From NCBI GenBank assembly GCA_963827585.1, contig CAWHCK010000051.1, positions 334,748 to 398,747 on the forward strand: 64,000 bases of DNA. Direction: 5' to 3'. Shown piece after piece: positions 8,842-18,633 of the stretch. The notes beneath the pieces are model-generated. The model worked only from the letters and a program-made list of their open reading frames with translations. It was not told where the DNA came from and did no database searches. Position 1 is the stretch's first letter, and every line of letters starts with the position of its first letter. The stretch is from VAZQ01 sp963827585 (GTDB lineage Bacteria > Pseudomonadota > Alphaproteobacteria > Rhizobiales > Xanthobacteraceae). Both the position numbers and the translations under genes were made by a program.

Positions 8842-9007
8842 CTAGTGTCCCGATTCCGAAGTTCGCAAGCACGCGCGGCACATTCTCATGCGAACTTCGG
8901 AATCAAGGGACACTAGCAACTCCATGATTCTAGTGCCCCTCTTTGAACCCGAAGTTCGCAATCGGACTCGCGGCATGGGTGTGCGAACTTCGGGTTTGGG
9001 GCATTAG
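8842..9007 (-). repeat. Bipartite palindromic repeat, copy 1
   Basis: Two adjacent large palindromes each run between CTAG-like ends: module A at about 8842-8917 and module B at about 8935-9007. Module A has CCGAAGTTCG and CGAACTTCGG arms. Module B has AACCCGAAGTTCG and CGAACTTCGGGTT arms. The whole unit recurs in inverted orientation at 47247-47411 with nearly identical linker sequence. In both places module A faces and almost touches the start codon of the next gene. It looks like a REP/MITE-type dispersed element. Confidence 0.85.
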
Positions 9008-9182
9008 GTGGGACGGCGCCGGGTCCTATAGCTGCTGGCGCACGGGCGCGCCAGATACGACGCGACATCCAACGTTGTTGCGCGGCGCGATTGCGCGCGA
9101 CGGTCGCGCGCGCTCTTGGTCGAGGACTGCGGGCGAGCCTCGCGCACGACGCGGCCGGGCGTCGCGCTTGATGTGATCGCGG

Positions 9183-9539
9183 TCAACGGCTATGGGCCCC
9201 GGACCCGCCGGGCGTGCCTGCCTGCGAGGGCGGCTCGCTGCCCAGCACCCGATAGCCCGCCGCGGTGAGCCGGCAGACCAGCCAATCCGGGTTGATGGGA
9301 TTGTGCAGCCAGCGTGTGGCCCAGCCATGGGCCAGGCAGGATTCGATTGTCTTCTTCGGTACTTCCCGGCCGTCGAGGTCGAACAGCGGGAGCTTGCCGC
9401 CGGCTTGCGACAGTCCGCGCTCGAGATAGCGCCGCTGCGCCGCGGTCGGCCGCACACCGGCCGCAATGTGGCCGGACAAATCATGACCAGGCGCGGAGGC
9501 CTGGACCCCGTCATCCTCCTCCCGCGGTGCTCGACCCAT
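9183..9539 (-). CDS. Small conserved hypothetical protein
   Basis: This 118-residue frame reads as a real soluble protein: a charged N-terminus, a middle section GREVPKKTIESCLAHGWA and a hydrophobic segment PDWLVCRLTAAGYRVLG. This resembles small winged-helix-like proteins often annotated as hypothetical in Bradyrhizobium. Codon use matches the neighbours. No catalytic motif or signal peptide is visible. A CtrA-type box lies 15-40 bases upstream of its ATG, in the space shared with the divergent giant coiled-coil gene. I cannot assign a function. Confidence 0.65.
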   Translation of the reverse strand: MGRAPREEDDGVQASAPGHDLSGHIAAGVRPTAAQRRYLERGLSQAGGKLPLFDLDGREVPKKTIESCLAHGWATRWLHNPINPDWLVCRLTAAGYRVLGSEPPSQAGTPGGSGAHSR

Positions 9540-9553
9540 GGTCAGCCCTGCCG

Positions 9554-9579
9554 TTAACGATGATTAAAGACACCTTAAC
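9554..9579. promoter_or_regulatory. CtrA-type binding box
   Basis: The sequence TTAA, seven bases, TTAAC occurs at 9564-9579, an exact match to the CtrA consensus. An additional TTAAC half-site lies at 9554-9558. In alphaproteobacteria CtrA is the cell-cycle master regulator. The box lies between a small leftward gene (ATG at 9539) and the giant rightward coiled-coil gene (ATG at 9771) and could control either. The assignment is by motif only. Confidence 0.5.
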
Positions 9580-9770
9580 AAGCAGTTTCCATCGGTATGC
9601 CAAGCCGATAGGATAGCTCAACGGCAGTGAGATGTCTGTACGGCGCGTTGCTGCCGGCTGCCCGAGGGGGTTCCGGAGGGGATCTCAAAGGCCCAACGCG
9701 CTCGTGGGGCGGTCAGGACCTATGTCCGGCCGCTGCCCTGGTCCAGCGTAATTACGAGGCGACGACGGAC

Positions 9771-12700
9771 ATGGCGAACACTCCGCAGAAGATCAAGGAT
9801 CCGACGGAAGCGGCGCTTTCGGCGATCCAGGACGCGCTCTCGGCCCGCGACACTCCACCCGAGCCAGGGTCCGTCCATCCGCCCTCGCCTGCGGTCGCCC
9901 ATGTGGAGGAGCCGGCTCCGGAGCCGCCGTGGCGCACCGTGCGGACGCCGGAGCCCGCCACTGACGACGTGCTCGACTTCGGCGGGGAGGTCCGCCCGGC
10001 GGAGGAGCCGGGCTCGCTGCGCCGTCCGGCCAACGACGATCAGGAGTCCATCGGCCAGATCCTGCGCAGCCTGCAGCGTCGCCCGTCGCGCACCTCCTAT
10101 GTCTACGCCAGCGTGTTTGCGGGCCTCTGGGTGCTCGCCGGGCTTGTGCTCGGCTGGATGTATCTGCCCGAGTTGCAGGCCGCGTTCGGCCCGACCGGCC
10201 TCACCGCGCTGGTGCTGGCCGTCCTCGCCGCCGCTTTCTTCGTGCCGATCATTTTCTTCTATGTGCTCGCGCACATGTCCTGGCGCGCGCAGGAGCTCCG
10301 CCTCATCACCCAGTCCATGGCCGAGGTCGCCATGCGGTTGGCCGAGCCCGAGACGGTGGCACGCGAATCGATCGTCACGGTCGGGCAGGCGATCCGGCGC
10401 GAAGTCGCCGCCATGGGCGACGGCGTCGAGCGGGCGCTCGCGCGCGCCGCCGAGCTCGAGACATTGGTGGCGAACGAGGTCTCCGCCCTCGAGCATGCCT
10501 ACAACGACAACGAAGTGCGCATCCGGGCACTGCTCCAGGATCTGGGCAGCCAGCGCGACACGCTGGTCGGCCAGGCGGCGCAGGTCCGCGACGCCATCAA
10601 CGGCGTCCACCTCGATCTCAGCCACGACATTTCTCAGGTCAGCGAGCTCGTGGCCGAGCAGGTCAACGAGGCGTCGCGGCGGATCACGCATGCCCTGTCC
10701 GAAAAAGGCGAGCACATCACCCGCGCGCTCGGGAATGCCGGCGATACCATGATCCAGACGCTCGGCGAGCGCGGCGGTGACCTGCTCGACCGCCTCGAAG
10801 CCGCCAGCCAGGACACCGCGCAGGCCATCTCGGCCGCCAGCGACCGCCTGACCGCCACCCTCAATTTCAAGACCGATCACATCGGCGACGAGTTCACCGA
10901 GATCACCGCCAATCTCCAGCACATGATGTCGACGCGGCTCGATCGGGTAACCGAGGGCTTTGCGCAAAAGTCCGCCGCCATCCTCGACCTGATGGGCTCC
11001 CGCTCGCAGGAGATGAGCGACCTCGTGATCGATACCGGCAACCAGCTCACCGAGACGATCTCCAGCCGTGTCGAAGAGGTGAACACCACGCTCAAGAATA
11101 CCGGCGATTCGCTCGTGCTCGACCTGAGCCTGCGCGGCGGAGACGTCGTGTCCAAGCTCGAACAGACCGCCGCGCGTATCACCGACATCATCGTGCAGCG
11201 CGGCGACCGGGTGACCGACCGGTTGCGCGAAAGCGCCGAATCGTTCGTCGACGCGATCGACAGCCGCAGCGACGCGGCACGCGAAGCGCTCGCCACCCAG
11301 CAGCAGTCGTTCGAGGACGCGTTCAATCGCACCAGCGCCGACCTCGCCGACGTGATCAGCAGCCGCGGCGACGCGGCGCGCGACATGCTCGTCGAGCGGC
11401 TGCAGGCGTTCGAGGAGATGTTCAATCGCGGCGGCAACGAGCTCTCGGGCCGGATCGCCAGCCGCGGCGACGCGGTGCGCGAGATGCTCGCCACCCGGCT
11501 GCAATCGTTCGAGGACATGTTCAATCACGGCGGCACCGAGCTGGCCGAGCGGATCGCGCGCGACTCCACCACGCTGGGCAACCTCATCACCCGCCACCTG
11601 GCCGAGTTCGACCGCACCGTGAAGACCTATGGCGGCGAGATGGTCGAGCGTCTGGGCGAGCGCACGCAGGACATTTCCGGCGCGATGCGCGACTACCTGG
11701 ATAATTTCGATACCCGCGTGACCGTCAAGTCGGCGGAGGTTACCGCGAGCCTCGACCAGCAACTGGCGCGCTTCCGCAACTCGCTCGACGGCCGCACCCA
11801 GGTGCTCAATGACGCGTTCGCCGCCCGCATGCTCGAGGTCGCCAAGGCGATGGCGGCGGAGGGGAGGAAGTGGTCGAGGCGCTCGACCGGCGCATCGGCG
11901 ATGTCACCGGAGTGATCAACGCGCGCGGCGTGGAACTCGCCGAAAGCATCGGTGCCAAGATCGCGGACATCGACAACACGCTGGGCGTCAAGGCGATGGA
12001 AGTCGCCAACAATCTCGACACCCGCATCGGTCGTTTCGAGGACCTCCTGGGCGGGCGCACCGAGACCTTGACCAGGGAAATCGAGACCCGCAGCCAGGCC
12101 GCGGCCGACCTGCTCAGCGCGCGCACCGAAACCTTGGCCAGGGAAATCGACACCCGCAGCCAGTCGATCGCCGACATGATCGCCGAGCGCACCGAGAACT
12201 TCTCCAAGGAGATCGACAGCCGCAGCCGATCGGTCGTCGACCTGCTGACCGCGCGCACCGAAGACTTCTCCAGGGAAGTCGAGACGCGCAGCCAATCGGT
12301 CGCCGACCTGCTTTCCCTGCGTACCGAGAACCTGTCGAAGGAAATCGAGAACCGCAGCCAATCGGTCGCCGACCTGCTCACCGCGCGCACCGACAACTTC
12401 GCCCAGCTCATCGAGGCGCGCAGCCAGTCGGCGGCCGACCTGCTCGCCGCCCGCACCGAGAGCCTGACCCAGGAAATCGAGACCCGCAGCCAATCGGCGG
12501 CCGACCTGCTCACTGGCCGCACCGAGAGCCTGACCCGCGAGATCGACACCCGCAGCCAGTCCGCCGCCGAGCTGCTCAGCGCGCGCAGCGAGCATCTGAG
12601 CACCGCGATCAGGACCAATGCCGGTGAAGCCGCGCAGGCGCTCGACAAGCTGACCAACACTGCGGTCGAGGCGATCGGCACGCGCGCCGATCAGTTGAGC

Positions 12701-15049
12701 AATGCCATCAGGACCAATGCCAGCGAGGCGGAGCGCTCGATCGGCAATCTCACGACCGCGGTGTCGAGCGTGATCAATGCGCGGGTGCAGCAGCTCAGCG
12801 AGGCGGTCAAGACCAATAGCGCCGAGGCCGAGCGGACGCTCACTCAGCTTGCGAGCAGCACCACCAACGCGATCCGTGCGAGCGCACACGATGCCGAGCG
12901 CACGATCAGCGGAATGTCGACCGGCGTGAGCAACGTGCTCAAGCAGAACGCCAGCGAGGTCGAGCGTACGTTGCTTTCGGTCAGCGCCGAGGTGGCGCGC
13001 AGCTTCGTCGGCAAGGCCGACGAGATTTCCGCGGCGGTCAGCCAGCGCTCCGCCGACTTGACGCGCGTGGTCGACGAAAAATCAAGCGGCCTGCTCGCCG
13101 CGCTCACCAGCAAGAGCCAGGAGTTCGTGACCGAGGTCAGCCGCGTCACCGACCACGCGGTCAAGGCGATCGAGGTGAAGGGCCTCAACTTCACCCAGAC
13201 CATGATGGAGAACGGCGAGCAGATCGCGCGCCTGATCAGCGAGGCGAGCGAGACCGCGACCGGCGCCGTCAATCAATCGCTCAAGGACCTGCAGACGAGC
13301 CACATCGCGGCGACCGAGACCACGAGCGAAGCGGTCACTCGCTCGATCAGGGAGTTGCGCGAAACCGCGGAGATGGCGACGCAGAGCGCCTCGAAGACGA
13401 TCACTCGCACGCTCAAGGAGCTGCAGGACACCACCCATGCGGCCGTGGAGCAGTCCAAGCAGACGGCGTCCGCCGCGGTCTCGGAGATGCAGGAGACGCA
13501 AGACATGGTGCGGTCGGACACGACCGCCCTCTACGAGCGCCTGCGCGAGGCCAATATCCTCCTGCAGGAGGTGCTCAGCGGCGCGCACGAGAACATGAGC
13601 GACATCGAGAGCACGTTGGTCACGCGCGTGTCCGATTTCGTCGCGGCCATGAACGAGGTCGCGCAGAAGGCGGGCGCGGTCAACAGCGACGTGGAGAAGA
13701 ACATCACGAGCTTCAAGGTGATGTCCGCGGAGACGCTCAACGATCTCGGCCAGGTCGCGAGCCAGTTCGACGCGCACGGACGTTCGCTCGCGGAAGCGGT
13801 CGCGCTGATCGACACCAGCAACCGCCGCACCGAAGGCGCACTGGCCGAACGCGGCGCGACGCTGGAGGAGCTGATCGCCACGCTCGACGGCAAGGGCAGC
13901 GATCTGGAGCAGCGGCTCATGCGCTTCGCGGGCGTGCTCGACCAATCGCTCGAAGGCGCGGCGGACCGCGCGCGCGAGATCGCCCGGCTGACCGCCGACT
14001 CGGCGGCCGCCGGCGCCGACGCGATCGCCGACAATTTCGAGGCCATCCGCAGCAGCACCGAGGAGGAGCGCCAGCGCCTGGCCGAAGCCATGCGCAGCAT
14101 CTACGAGCAGGCGACCGAGGAGTCGCATGCAATGCTATCGCAGGCGGCGCAACGCTTCGTCGACGTGCTCGACGGCTTGAAGCAGATGGCCGGCGAGATG
14201 CAGCAGCAGCTCGAGGTGACGCGCGAGGAGTTGCGCAAGGGCATTCTCGAACTGCCGCACGAGACGGCGGAGAGCGCCGCGCACATGCGGCGCGTTATCG
14301 TCGACCAGATCGAGGCGCTGGCCGAGCTCAACCGTATCGTCGCCCGCCATGGCCGCGGCCTCGACGCCGTCGAGCCGCGCCGGGCGGAGCTGGTCGAGGT
14401 TGCGCGCGGAATGGAGCCGGCCGAGGCCGCACCCCGTCGCGGCGCGCCACGCGAAGAGCCGCCGCCCACCAACGGCAGCGCGCGGCTGGAGCCGGCGCGC
14501 CCGCGCGCGGACATCACCGGCGTCGCCGCGCCGGCCATGCCGGTGCGGCGCGCCGAGGCCCCCTCGCTCAGCCCCGCCGGGCCCGGCGGACGCGCGGGCT
14601 GGCTGTCCGAATTGCTCACGCGCGCTTCGCAGGAGGAGCCGCCGGTCGCGCGCGACGCGCCACCGGTGCGTGAAGCGTCGGCGGAGGGCGCCCGACCCGA
14701 GCGCCACAGCATCGAGTCGCTCGACTCGCTCGCGGTCGACATCGCCCGCATGATCGACCACGACGCGGCGGCCGATCTGTGGGACCGCTACAAGCGCGGC
14801 GAGCGCAACGTGTTCACGCGCCAGCTCTACACCATGCAGGGCCAGAAGGCATTCGAGGAAATCCGCCGGAAATATCGCAGCGACCGCGATTTCACCCGCA
14901 CCGTCGACCGCTATATCGGCGAGTTCGAGCGCCTGCTCGAGGAAGTCTCGCGCGACGATCGCGGCCAGGTGCTGGCGCGGACCTACCTGACCTCGGACAC
15001 GGGCAAGGTCTACACCATGCTCGCCCACGCCGCCGGTCGCTTCGACTGA
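9771..15049 (+). CDS. Giant membrane-anchored coiled-coil protein, growth-pole-ring (GPR/RgsE)-like (frameshifted)
   Basis: The product would be about 1,758 residues. The N-terminus is proline-rich and cytoplasmic. Two membrane helices follow at about residues 109-132 and 143-167, then more than 1,300 residues of amphipathic helix with 22-residue apolipoprotein A1/A4/E-like repeats. A globular C-terminal end carries IESLDSLAVDIARMI and FEEIRRKYRSDRDF. This layout matches the Agrobacterium GPR protein and its Sinorhizobium homologue RgsE, which form a ring at the growing pole and are needed for polar growth and rod shape. The identification rests on architecture and remembered similarity, not a search. 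The frame changes once near 11,860; removing two G residues from the G-rich stretch joins the halves. The start at 9771 follows a purine-rich GACGACGGAC. It is transcribed away from a CtrA-type box. Confidence 0.7.
12056..12583 (+). repeat. Eight tandem 66-base coding repeats
   Basis: Eight consecutive 22-residue units fill this stretch inside the giant coiled-coil gene, each close to R-T-E-x-L-x-x-E-I-x-x-R-S-Q-S-x-A-D-L-L-x-A. A ninth, diverged unit follows. The 22-residue period is that of apolipoprotein amphipathic helices. DNA similarity between units is high enough that unequal recombination could change their number. Confidence 0.9.
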
Positions 15050-15077
15050 GCTGACGGAGAACGGACGACTGACGACA

Positions 15078-15106
15078 GAGGACGGAAGCTGCAATCATCC
15101 GTCCTC
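15078..15106. terminator. Hairpin between convergent genes
   Basis: Perfect 9-base arms GAGGACGGA and TCCGTCCTC with an 11-base loop lie between the stop of the giant coiled-coil gene and the stop of the convergent binding-protein gene. There is no strong T-run, but the position suits a bidirectional terminator. Confidence 0.6.
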
Positions 15107-15126
15107 GCTATCCGTGCTCCGTCGTC

Positions 15127-16218
15127 CTACTTCAGGAACAGCTCGCTCCACGCCTTCTCCCATTTGGGCGCTTCGTCGACCCATTTGATGGGATCGATCA
15201 TGACGTATTTGTGCGCGTCGAGCAGCGTCTTCTGGGTCCGGCTCGAGGGCACGCGGCCCATGTCGCCGAGGAGTTTTTGGCCCTCCGGCGACAACACGAA
15301 GTCCGCGAACAGCAGCGCGGCGTGGGGATGCGGTGCATTCCTCGCCAGCGCAATCGCCTGCGGGCGTCCGACCAGCGGCTCGACCGCGGCCCAGTCGATC
15401 GGGCCGCCCTTGGCTTTGATCGAATCCGCGTTGCCGCTGTAGATCGTCAGGCAGACCGCGAGCTCGCCGGCGGCCACCAGCTGGGCCACCAGGATATGGC
15501 CCTTGCGCATCTCGGGCTTGAGCGCGGCAAGCCTGCGGAAGAACTCCCGCCCGCGTTCCTCGCCCATGTACTGGGTGACGCCGTACATCCAGTCGCTGTC
15601 GGTCGCCTCGATCGAGAGCCGGCCTTTCCACGTCGGATCGGCGAAGCCCTCGATCGTCGCCGGCAGGTCCTCGCGCTTGACCTTGCCGGTGTTGTAGCCG
15701 GTGACCCACAGGTTGGCGCGGTCGCTCAGCCAGCGCCGATGCGGCGGGATCGCCCAGGCCGGCAGATCCGCCAGATAGGGGCTGTCGAATTCCGCCACCA
15801 CCTGCTCGCGCGCGAGCGCCTCGACCTCGGGCGCGTTGGTCTCGACCACGTCCAGGCTGCGGCGGCCGCCGCGCGCTTCGGTGAGCGCGCGCTGCAGCAC
15901 GTTCTCGCTCAGCGCGCGCCAGAGCTGGACCTTGACGCCGTATTTCTTCTCGAACGCCTGGGCGAGCGGCCCCGACTCCGTGGTGGCCATCGAGGTGTAC
16001 AGCGTGAGCGTGCCCTCCTCGCGCGCTTTCGCGACCAGGCGCGCGTCGCGATCGGCCCCGGCATGCCGATAGATCGCGGGCGCGTCGGCGGTTTGCGCCC
16101 GGGCGGTCGTTGTGCAGAATGCGACCACCATGCAGCCAGCGGCCAAGAGCGTCGCAGAAATCGGCGTCGCAGAAATCAGCGTCGCCGAAATCCCGGTGCA
16201 GACGCCAAAGCGCGACAT
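15127..16218 (-). CDS. Iron-type ABC transporter substrate-binding protein (FbpA/AfuA-like)
   Basis: This 363-residue protein belongs to the extracellular solute-binding protein class that includes Fe(III)-binding FbpA/AfuA. Typical family stretches are LTLYTSMATTESGPLAQAFEKK, ADPTWKGRLSIEATD and RNAPHPHAALLFADFVLSPEGQ near the C-terminus (quoted here in part). The start at 16218 has a strong AGGAGG site just upstream, and the signal peptide contains three tandem ISATx units. In the periplasm it would bind ferric iron, a polyamine or a phosphonate; the ligand is unknown. No permease or ATPase lies beside it, so it is an orphan receptor here. It is divergent from the dipeptide epimerase gene. 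Confidence 0.85.
   Translation of the reverse strand: MSRFGVCTGISATLISATPISATLLAAGCMVVAFCTTTARAQTADAPAIYRHAGADRDARLVAKAREEGTLTLYTSMATTESGPLAQAFEKKYGVKVQLWRALSENVLQRALTEARGGRRSLDVVETNAPEVEALAREQVVAEFDSPYLADLPAWAIPPHRRWLSDRANLWVTGYNTGKVKREDLPATIEGFADPTWKGRLSIEATDSDWMYGVTQYMGEERGREFFRRLAALKPEMRKGHILVAQLVAAGELAVCLTIYSGNADSIKAKGGPIDWAAVEPLVGRPQAIALARNAPHPHAALLFADFVLSPEGQKLLGDMGRVPSSRTQKTLLDAHKYVMIDPIKWVDEAPKWEKAWSELFLK
16149..16193 (-). repeat. Three tandem 15-base repeats in a signal-peptide region
   Basis: Three 15-base units (GCGTCGCAGAAATCG and two near-identical copies on the + strand) encode ISATL, ISATP and ISATL in the signal peptide of the iron-type binding protein. As 15 is a multiple of three, expansion or contraction would change signal length without breaking the frame. 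Confidence 0.85.
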
Positions 16219-16346
16219 CGTTGCGCCTCCTGCTCGACGGTCGGTCGCTTGTAGCGCGGGCGCCGCAGCCGAGGCAATGCCGCGTCCGCGTCGGCACACG
16301 GTCCTCGCGCGCATTGCGCGATGACGACTGCCGTGACGCAGCGCCC

Positions 16347-17333
16347 ATGAGACCCCTCTCGCTTTCGGTTCGCGTCGAGCGCTGGCCGACCGCCGGCGCC
16401 TTCACCATCAGCCGCGGGGCCAAGACCGAGGCCGTGGTGGTGGTGGCTGAACTGTCGGACGGCACCGTTCGCGGGCGCGGCGAATGCGTGCCTTATGGCC
16501 GCTACGGCGAGACGGTCGAGGGGGCGGCGGCGGCGATCGAGGCCATGCGCGACCCCATCGCCCGCGGCCTCGACCGCGAGCGCCTGCAGGCCGCCATGGC
16601 ACCGGGCGCGGCCCGCAACGCGCTCGACTGTGCGTTCTGGGATCTGGCGGCCAAGCGCGCCGGACAGCCGGTGCATGCGTTGCTCGGCCTCGCCCCGCCG
16701 CACCCCGTCACCACCGCCTACACCATCTCGCTCGCAACACCCGACGCCATGGCACAAGCCGCCGCCAAAGCCGCCGACCGCGCGCTGCTCAAGGTCAAGC
16801 TGGGCGGTACGCAGGATCCGGCGCGCATCGCCGCCGTACGTCGCGCCGCACCGCGGGCGGAGCTGATCGTCGACGCCAACGAAGGCTGGAGCGAGCACGA
16901 TCTCGCAGCGAACCTTGCCGCTTGCGCGCAGGCCGGCGTCACGCTTGTGGAGCAGCCGCTGCCGGCCGGGCACGACCATGCGCTCACCACAATCACGCGG
17001 CCGCTGCCCATCTGCGCCGACGAGAGCGTGCATGCCACCGCGTCGCTGTCGTCGCTCGTCGGCAAGTACGACGCCGTCAATATCAAGCTCGACAAGACCG
17101 GCGGGCTGACCGAGGCGCTCGCCATGACCGACGAAGCCGAACGGCGCGGATTTGCGCTCATGGTGGGATGCATGGTGGCGACCTCGCTCGCCATGGCGCC
17201 GGCCATGCTGATCGCGCAACGCGCGCGCGTGGTCGATCTCGACGGGGCGCTGCTGCTCGCGCGCGACCGCCCGGACGGGTTGCGCTACGACGGCAGTCGT
17301 ATTCATCCGCCCACGCCGGCGCTGTGGGGATGA
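16347..17333 (+). CDS. Dipeptide epimerase, L-Ala-D/L-Glu epimerase type (enolase superfamily)
   Basis: This 328-residue enolase-superfamily enzyme has the KxK acid/base pair (LLKVKLGG). Metal ligands follow in IVDANEGW, VEQPLP and CADES, and the second catalytic lysine is in NIKLDKTGG. These are the marks of the muconate-lactonizing subgroup and in particular of YcjG-type dipeptide epimerases, which invert the second residue of L-Ala-Glu during murein-peptide recycling. The ATG at 16347 starts the conserved capping domain; upstream open sequence overlaps the divergent gene's promoter. Next downstream is a Bug-type binding protein, so no murein operon is visible. Other dipeptides are possible substrates. 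Confidence 0.88.
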   Translation: MRPLSLSVRVERWPTAGAFTISRGAKTEAVVVVAELSDGTVRGRGECVPYGRYGETVEGAAAAIEAMRDPIARGLDRERLQAAMAPGAARNALDCAFWDLAAKRAGQPVHALLGLAPPHPVTTAYTISLATPDAMAQAAAKAADRALLKVKLGGTQDPARIAAVRRAAPRAELIVDANEGWSEHDLAANLAACAQAGVTLVEQPLPAGHDHALTTITRPLPICADESVHATASLSSLVGKYDAVNIKLDKTGGLTEALAMTDEAERRGFALMVGCMVATSLAMAPAMLIAQRARVVDLDGALLLARDRPDGLRYDGSRIHPPTPALWG

Positions 17334-17426
17334 AGCGGGCACTATCGCATCCACCGCCCGGAAGGATAAGCTGGTGTGAGCGGCCGCAAGAGCTGGACCG
17401 AAGAACCGATCGAGGGAGGCGTCGCC

Positions 17427-18404
17427 ATGGTCAGCAGGCGACACGTCGTGTCCGCCGGCCTGGCGCTCGGCTTGAACATGCTCGCCGCCGCACCGGCGAC
17501 CGCCCAATCCTATCCCAGCCGCCCGATCAAGCTGATCGTGCCGTTCCCGGCAGGCGGGCCACCCGACACCATCGCCCGCCTGGTGGGCAATGACATGTCG
17601 TCACGGCTCGGACAGACCGTGGTGATCGACAATCGCCCCGGCGCCGGCGCCACCATCGGCACCCGCACGGCCGCAAACGCCGAGCCCGACGGCTACACGC
17701 TCCTGTTCGCGAGCACGACGTCGCTCTCGATCGGGCCGGCGCTGTTCAAGAATCTCGACTACGATGCGGTCAAGAGCTTCGCGCCGGTCGCGTCGGTCTC
17801 GCTCGGCGCGATGGTGGTGGCCATCAATGCCGGCGTGCCGGCGAAGACCGTGCAGGACCTGGTCGCCTACGCCAAGGCCAATCCGGGCAAGCTGCATAAC
17901 GGCGCCGGCGTGGCCTCCCCTCCCCATATCGCCTGGGGTTTGTTCACGCTCACGACCGGCGCCGACATCGTCTTCGTTCCATATCGCGGCATGGCCCAGG
18001 CCATGACCGACCTGGTCGCGGGCCAGATCCAGATGATGATCGACGGCATCGGATCGCTGCTTCCGCATATTCGCGACGGCAGGGTAAGGGCGCTTGCCGT
18101 CACAGGCACGACCCGCAGCGGCGATCTCGCCGACGTTCCGACCATGATCGAAAGCGGCTATCCCGATTATGTCCTGTCGTTCTGGACCGGGATCCTGGCG
18201 CCGGCGGGGACGCCGCCGGACATCGTCGCAAAGCTCAACGGCGCGATCAACGACGGCTTGAAGTCCGCGCAGACAAAGCACGACCTGGCCAAGTTCAACG
18301 TCGAGCCGAACATCACCTCGTCGCGCGAGTTCAGCGCCTTCCTCGCCGCCGAGGCGCGCAAGTGGGCGGAGATCGTCAAGGCGACCAACATCAAGGTCGA
18401 GTAG
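17427..18404 (+). CDS. Tripartite tricarboxylate transporter substrate-binding protein (Bug family)
   Basis: This 325-residue periplasmic receptor has the Bug hallmark SYPSRPIKLIVPFPAGGP right after its signal peptide and the usual GAGATIGTRTAA and FVPYRGMAQAMTDLVAGQI blocks. The signal begins MVSRRHVVSAGL, whose paired arginines could direct Tat export. The start at 17427 is chosen for the GAGGGAGG site upstream; an in-frame GTG at 17376 lacks one. Bug proteins bind citrate, nicotinate, amino acids and other carboxylates. No TctA/TctB membrane subunits are adjacent, which is usual for the many orphan Bug genes of Bradyrhizobium-like genomes. Confidence 0.92.
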   Translation: MVSRRHVVSAGLALGLNMLAAAPATAQSYPSRPIKLIVPFPAGGPPDTIARLVGNDMSSRLGQTVVIDNRPGAGATIGTRTAANAEPDGYTLLFASTTSLSIGPALFKNLDYDAVKSFAPVASVSLGAMVVAINAGVPAKTVQDLVAYAKANPGKLHNGAGVASPPHIAWGLFTLTTGADIVFVPYRGMAQAMTDLVAGQIQMMIDGIGSLLPHIRDGRVRALAVTGTTRSGDLADVPTMIESGYPDYVLSFWTGILAPAGTPPDIVAKLNGAINDGLKSAQTKHDLAKFNVEPNITSSREFSAFLAAEARKWAEIVKATNIKVE

Positions 18405-18633
18405 CTCAGGTTCCGAAGCGGGAACTAGCCCTGACATGTGGCCTGGCCGCGTGAAGCTGGCCGGTAAGGGGCAAGCTCCGCTTAGCCCCGGATTCACCAT
18501 TGTCGTGTCCGCGCCGGCCCCGATGCGGCGGCATTCCACACTTCCCACACATTTTGTTCTCAAAAGCGGAGGCAGGGCGGCGCCATCCCTCTCGCACAAG
18601 GGGGAGACGCCGGGAGCACGGAGAGGGGAACGC

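Noticed and set aside
9720..11762. 680-codon open frame opposite the giant coiled-coil gene
   Set aside because: It mirrors the repetitive coding strand and shows no independent motifs or ribosome-binding site.
12056..12583. Regular 66-base repeats considered as a CRISPR or minisatellite array
   Set aside because: The repeats are contiguous, without spacers, in frame, and encode a 22-residue amphipathic helix.
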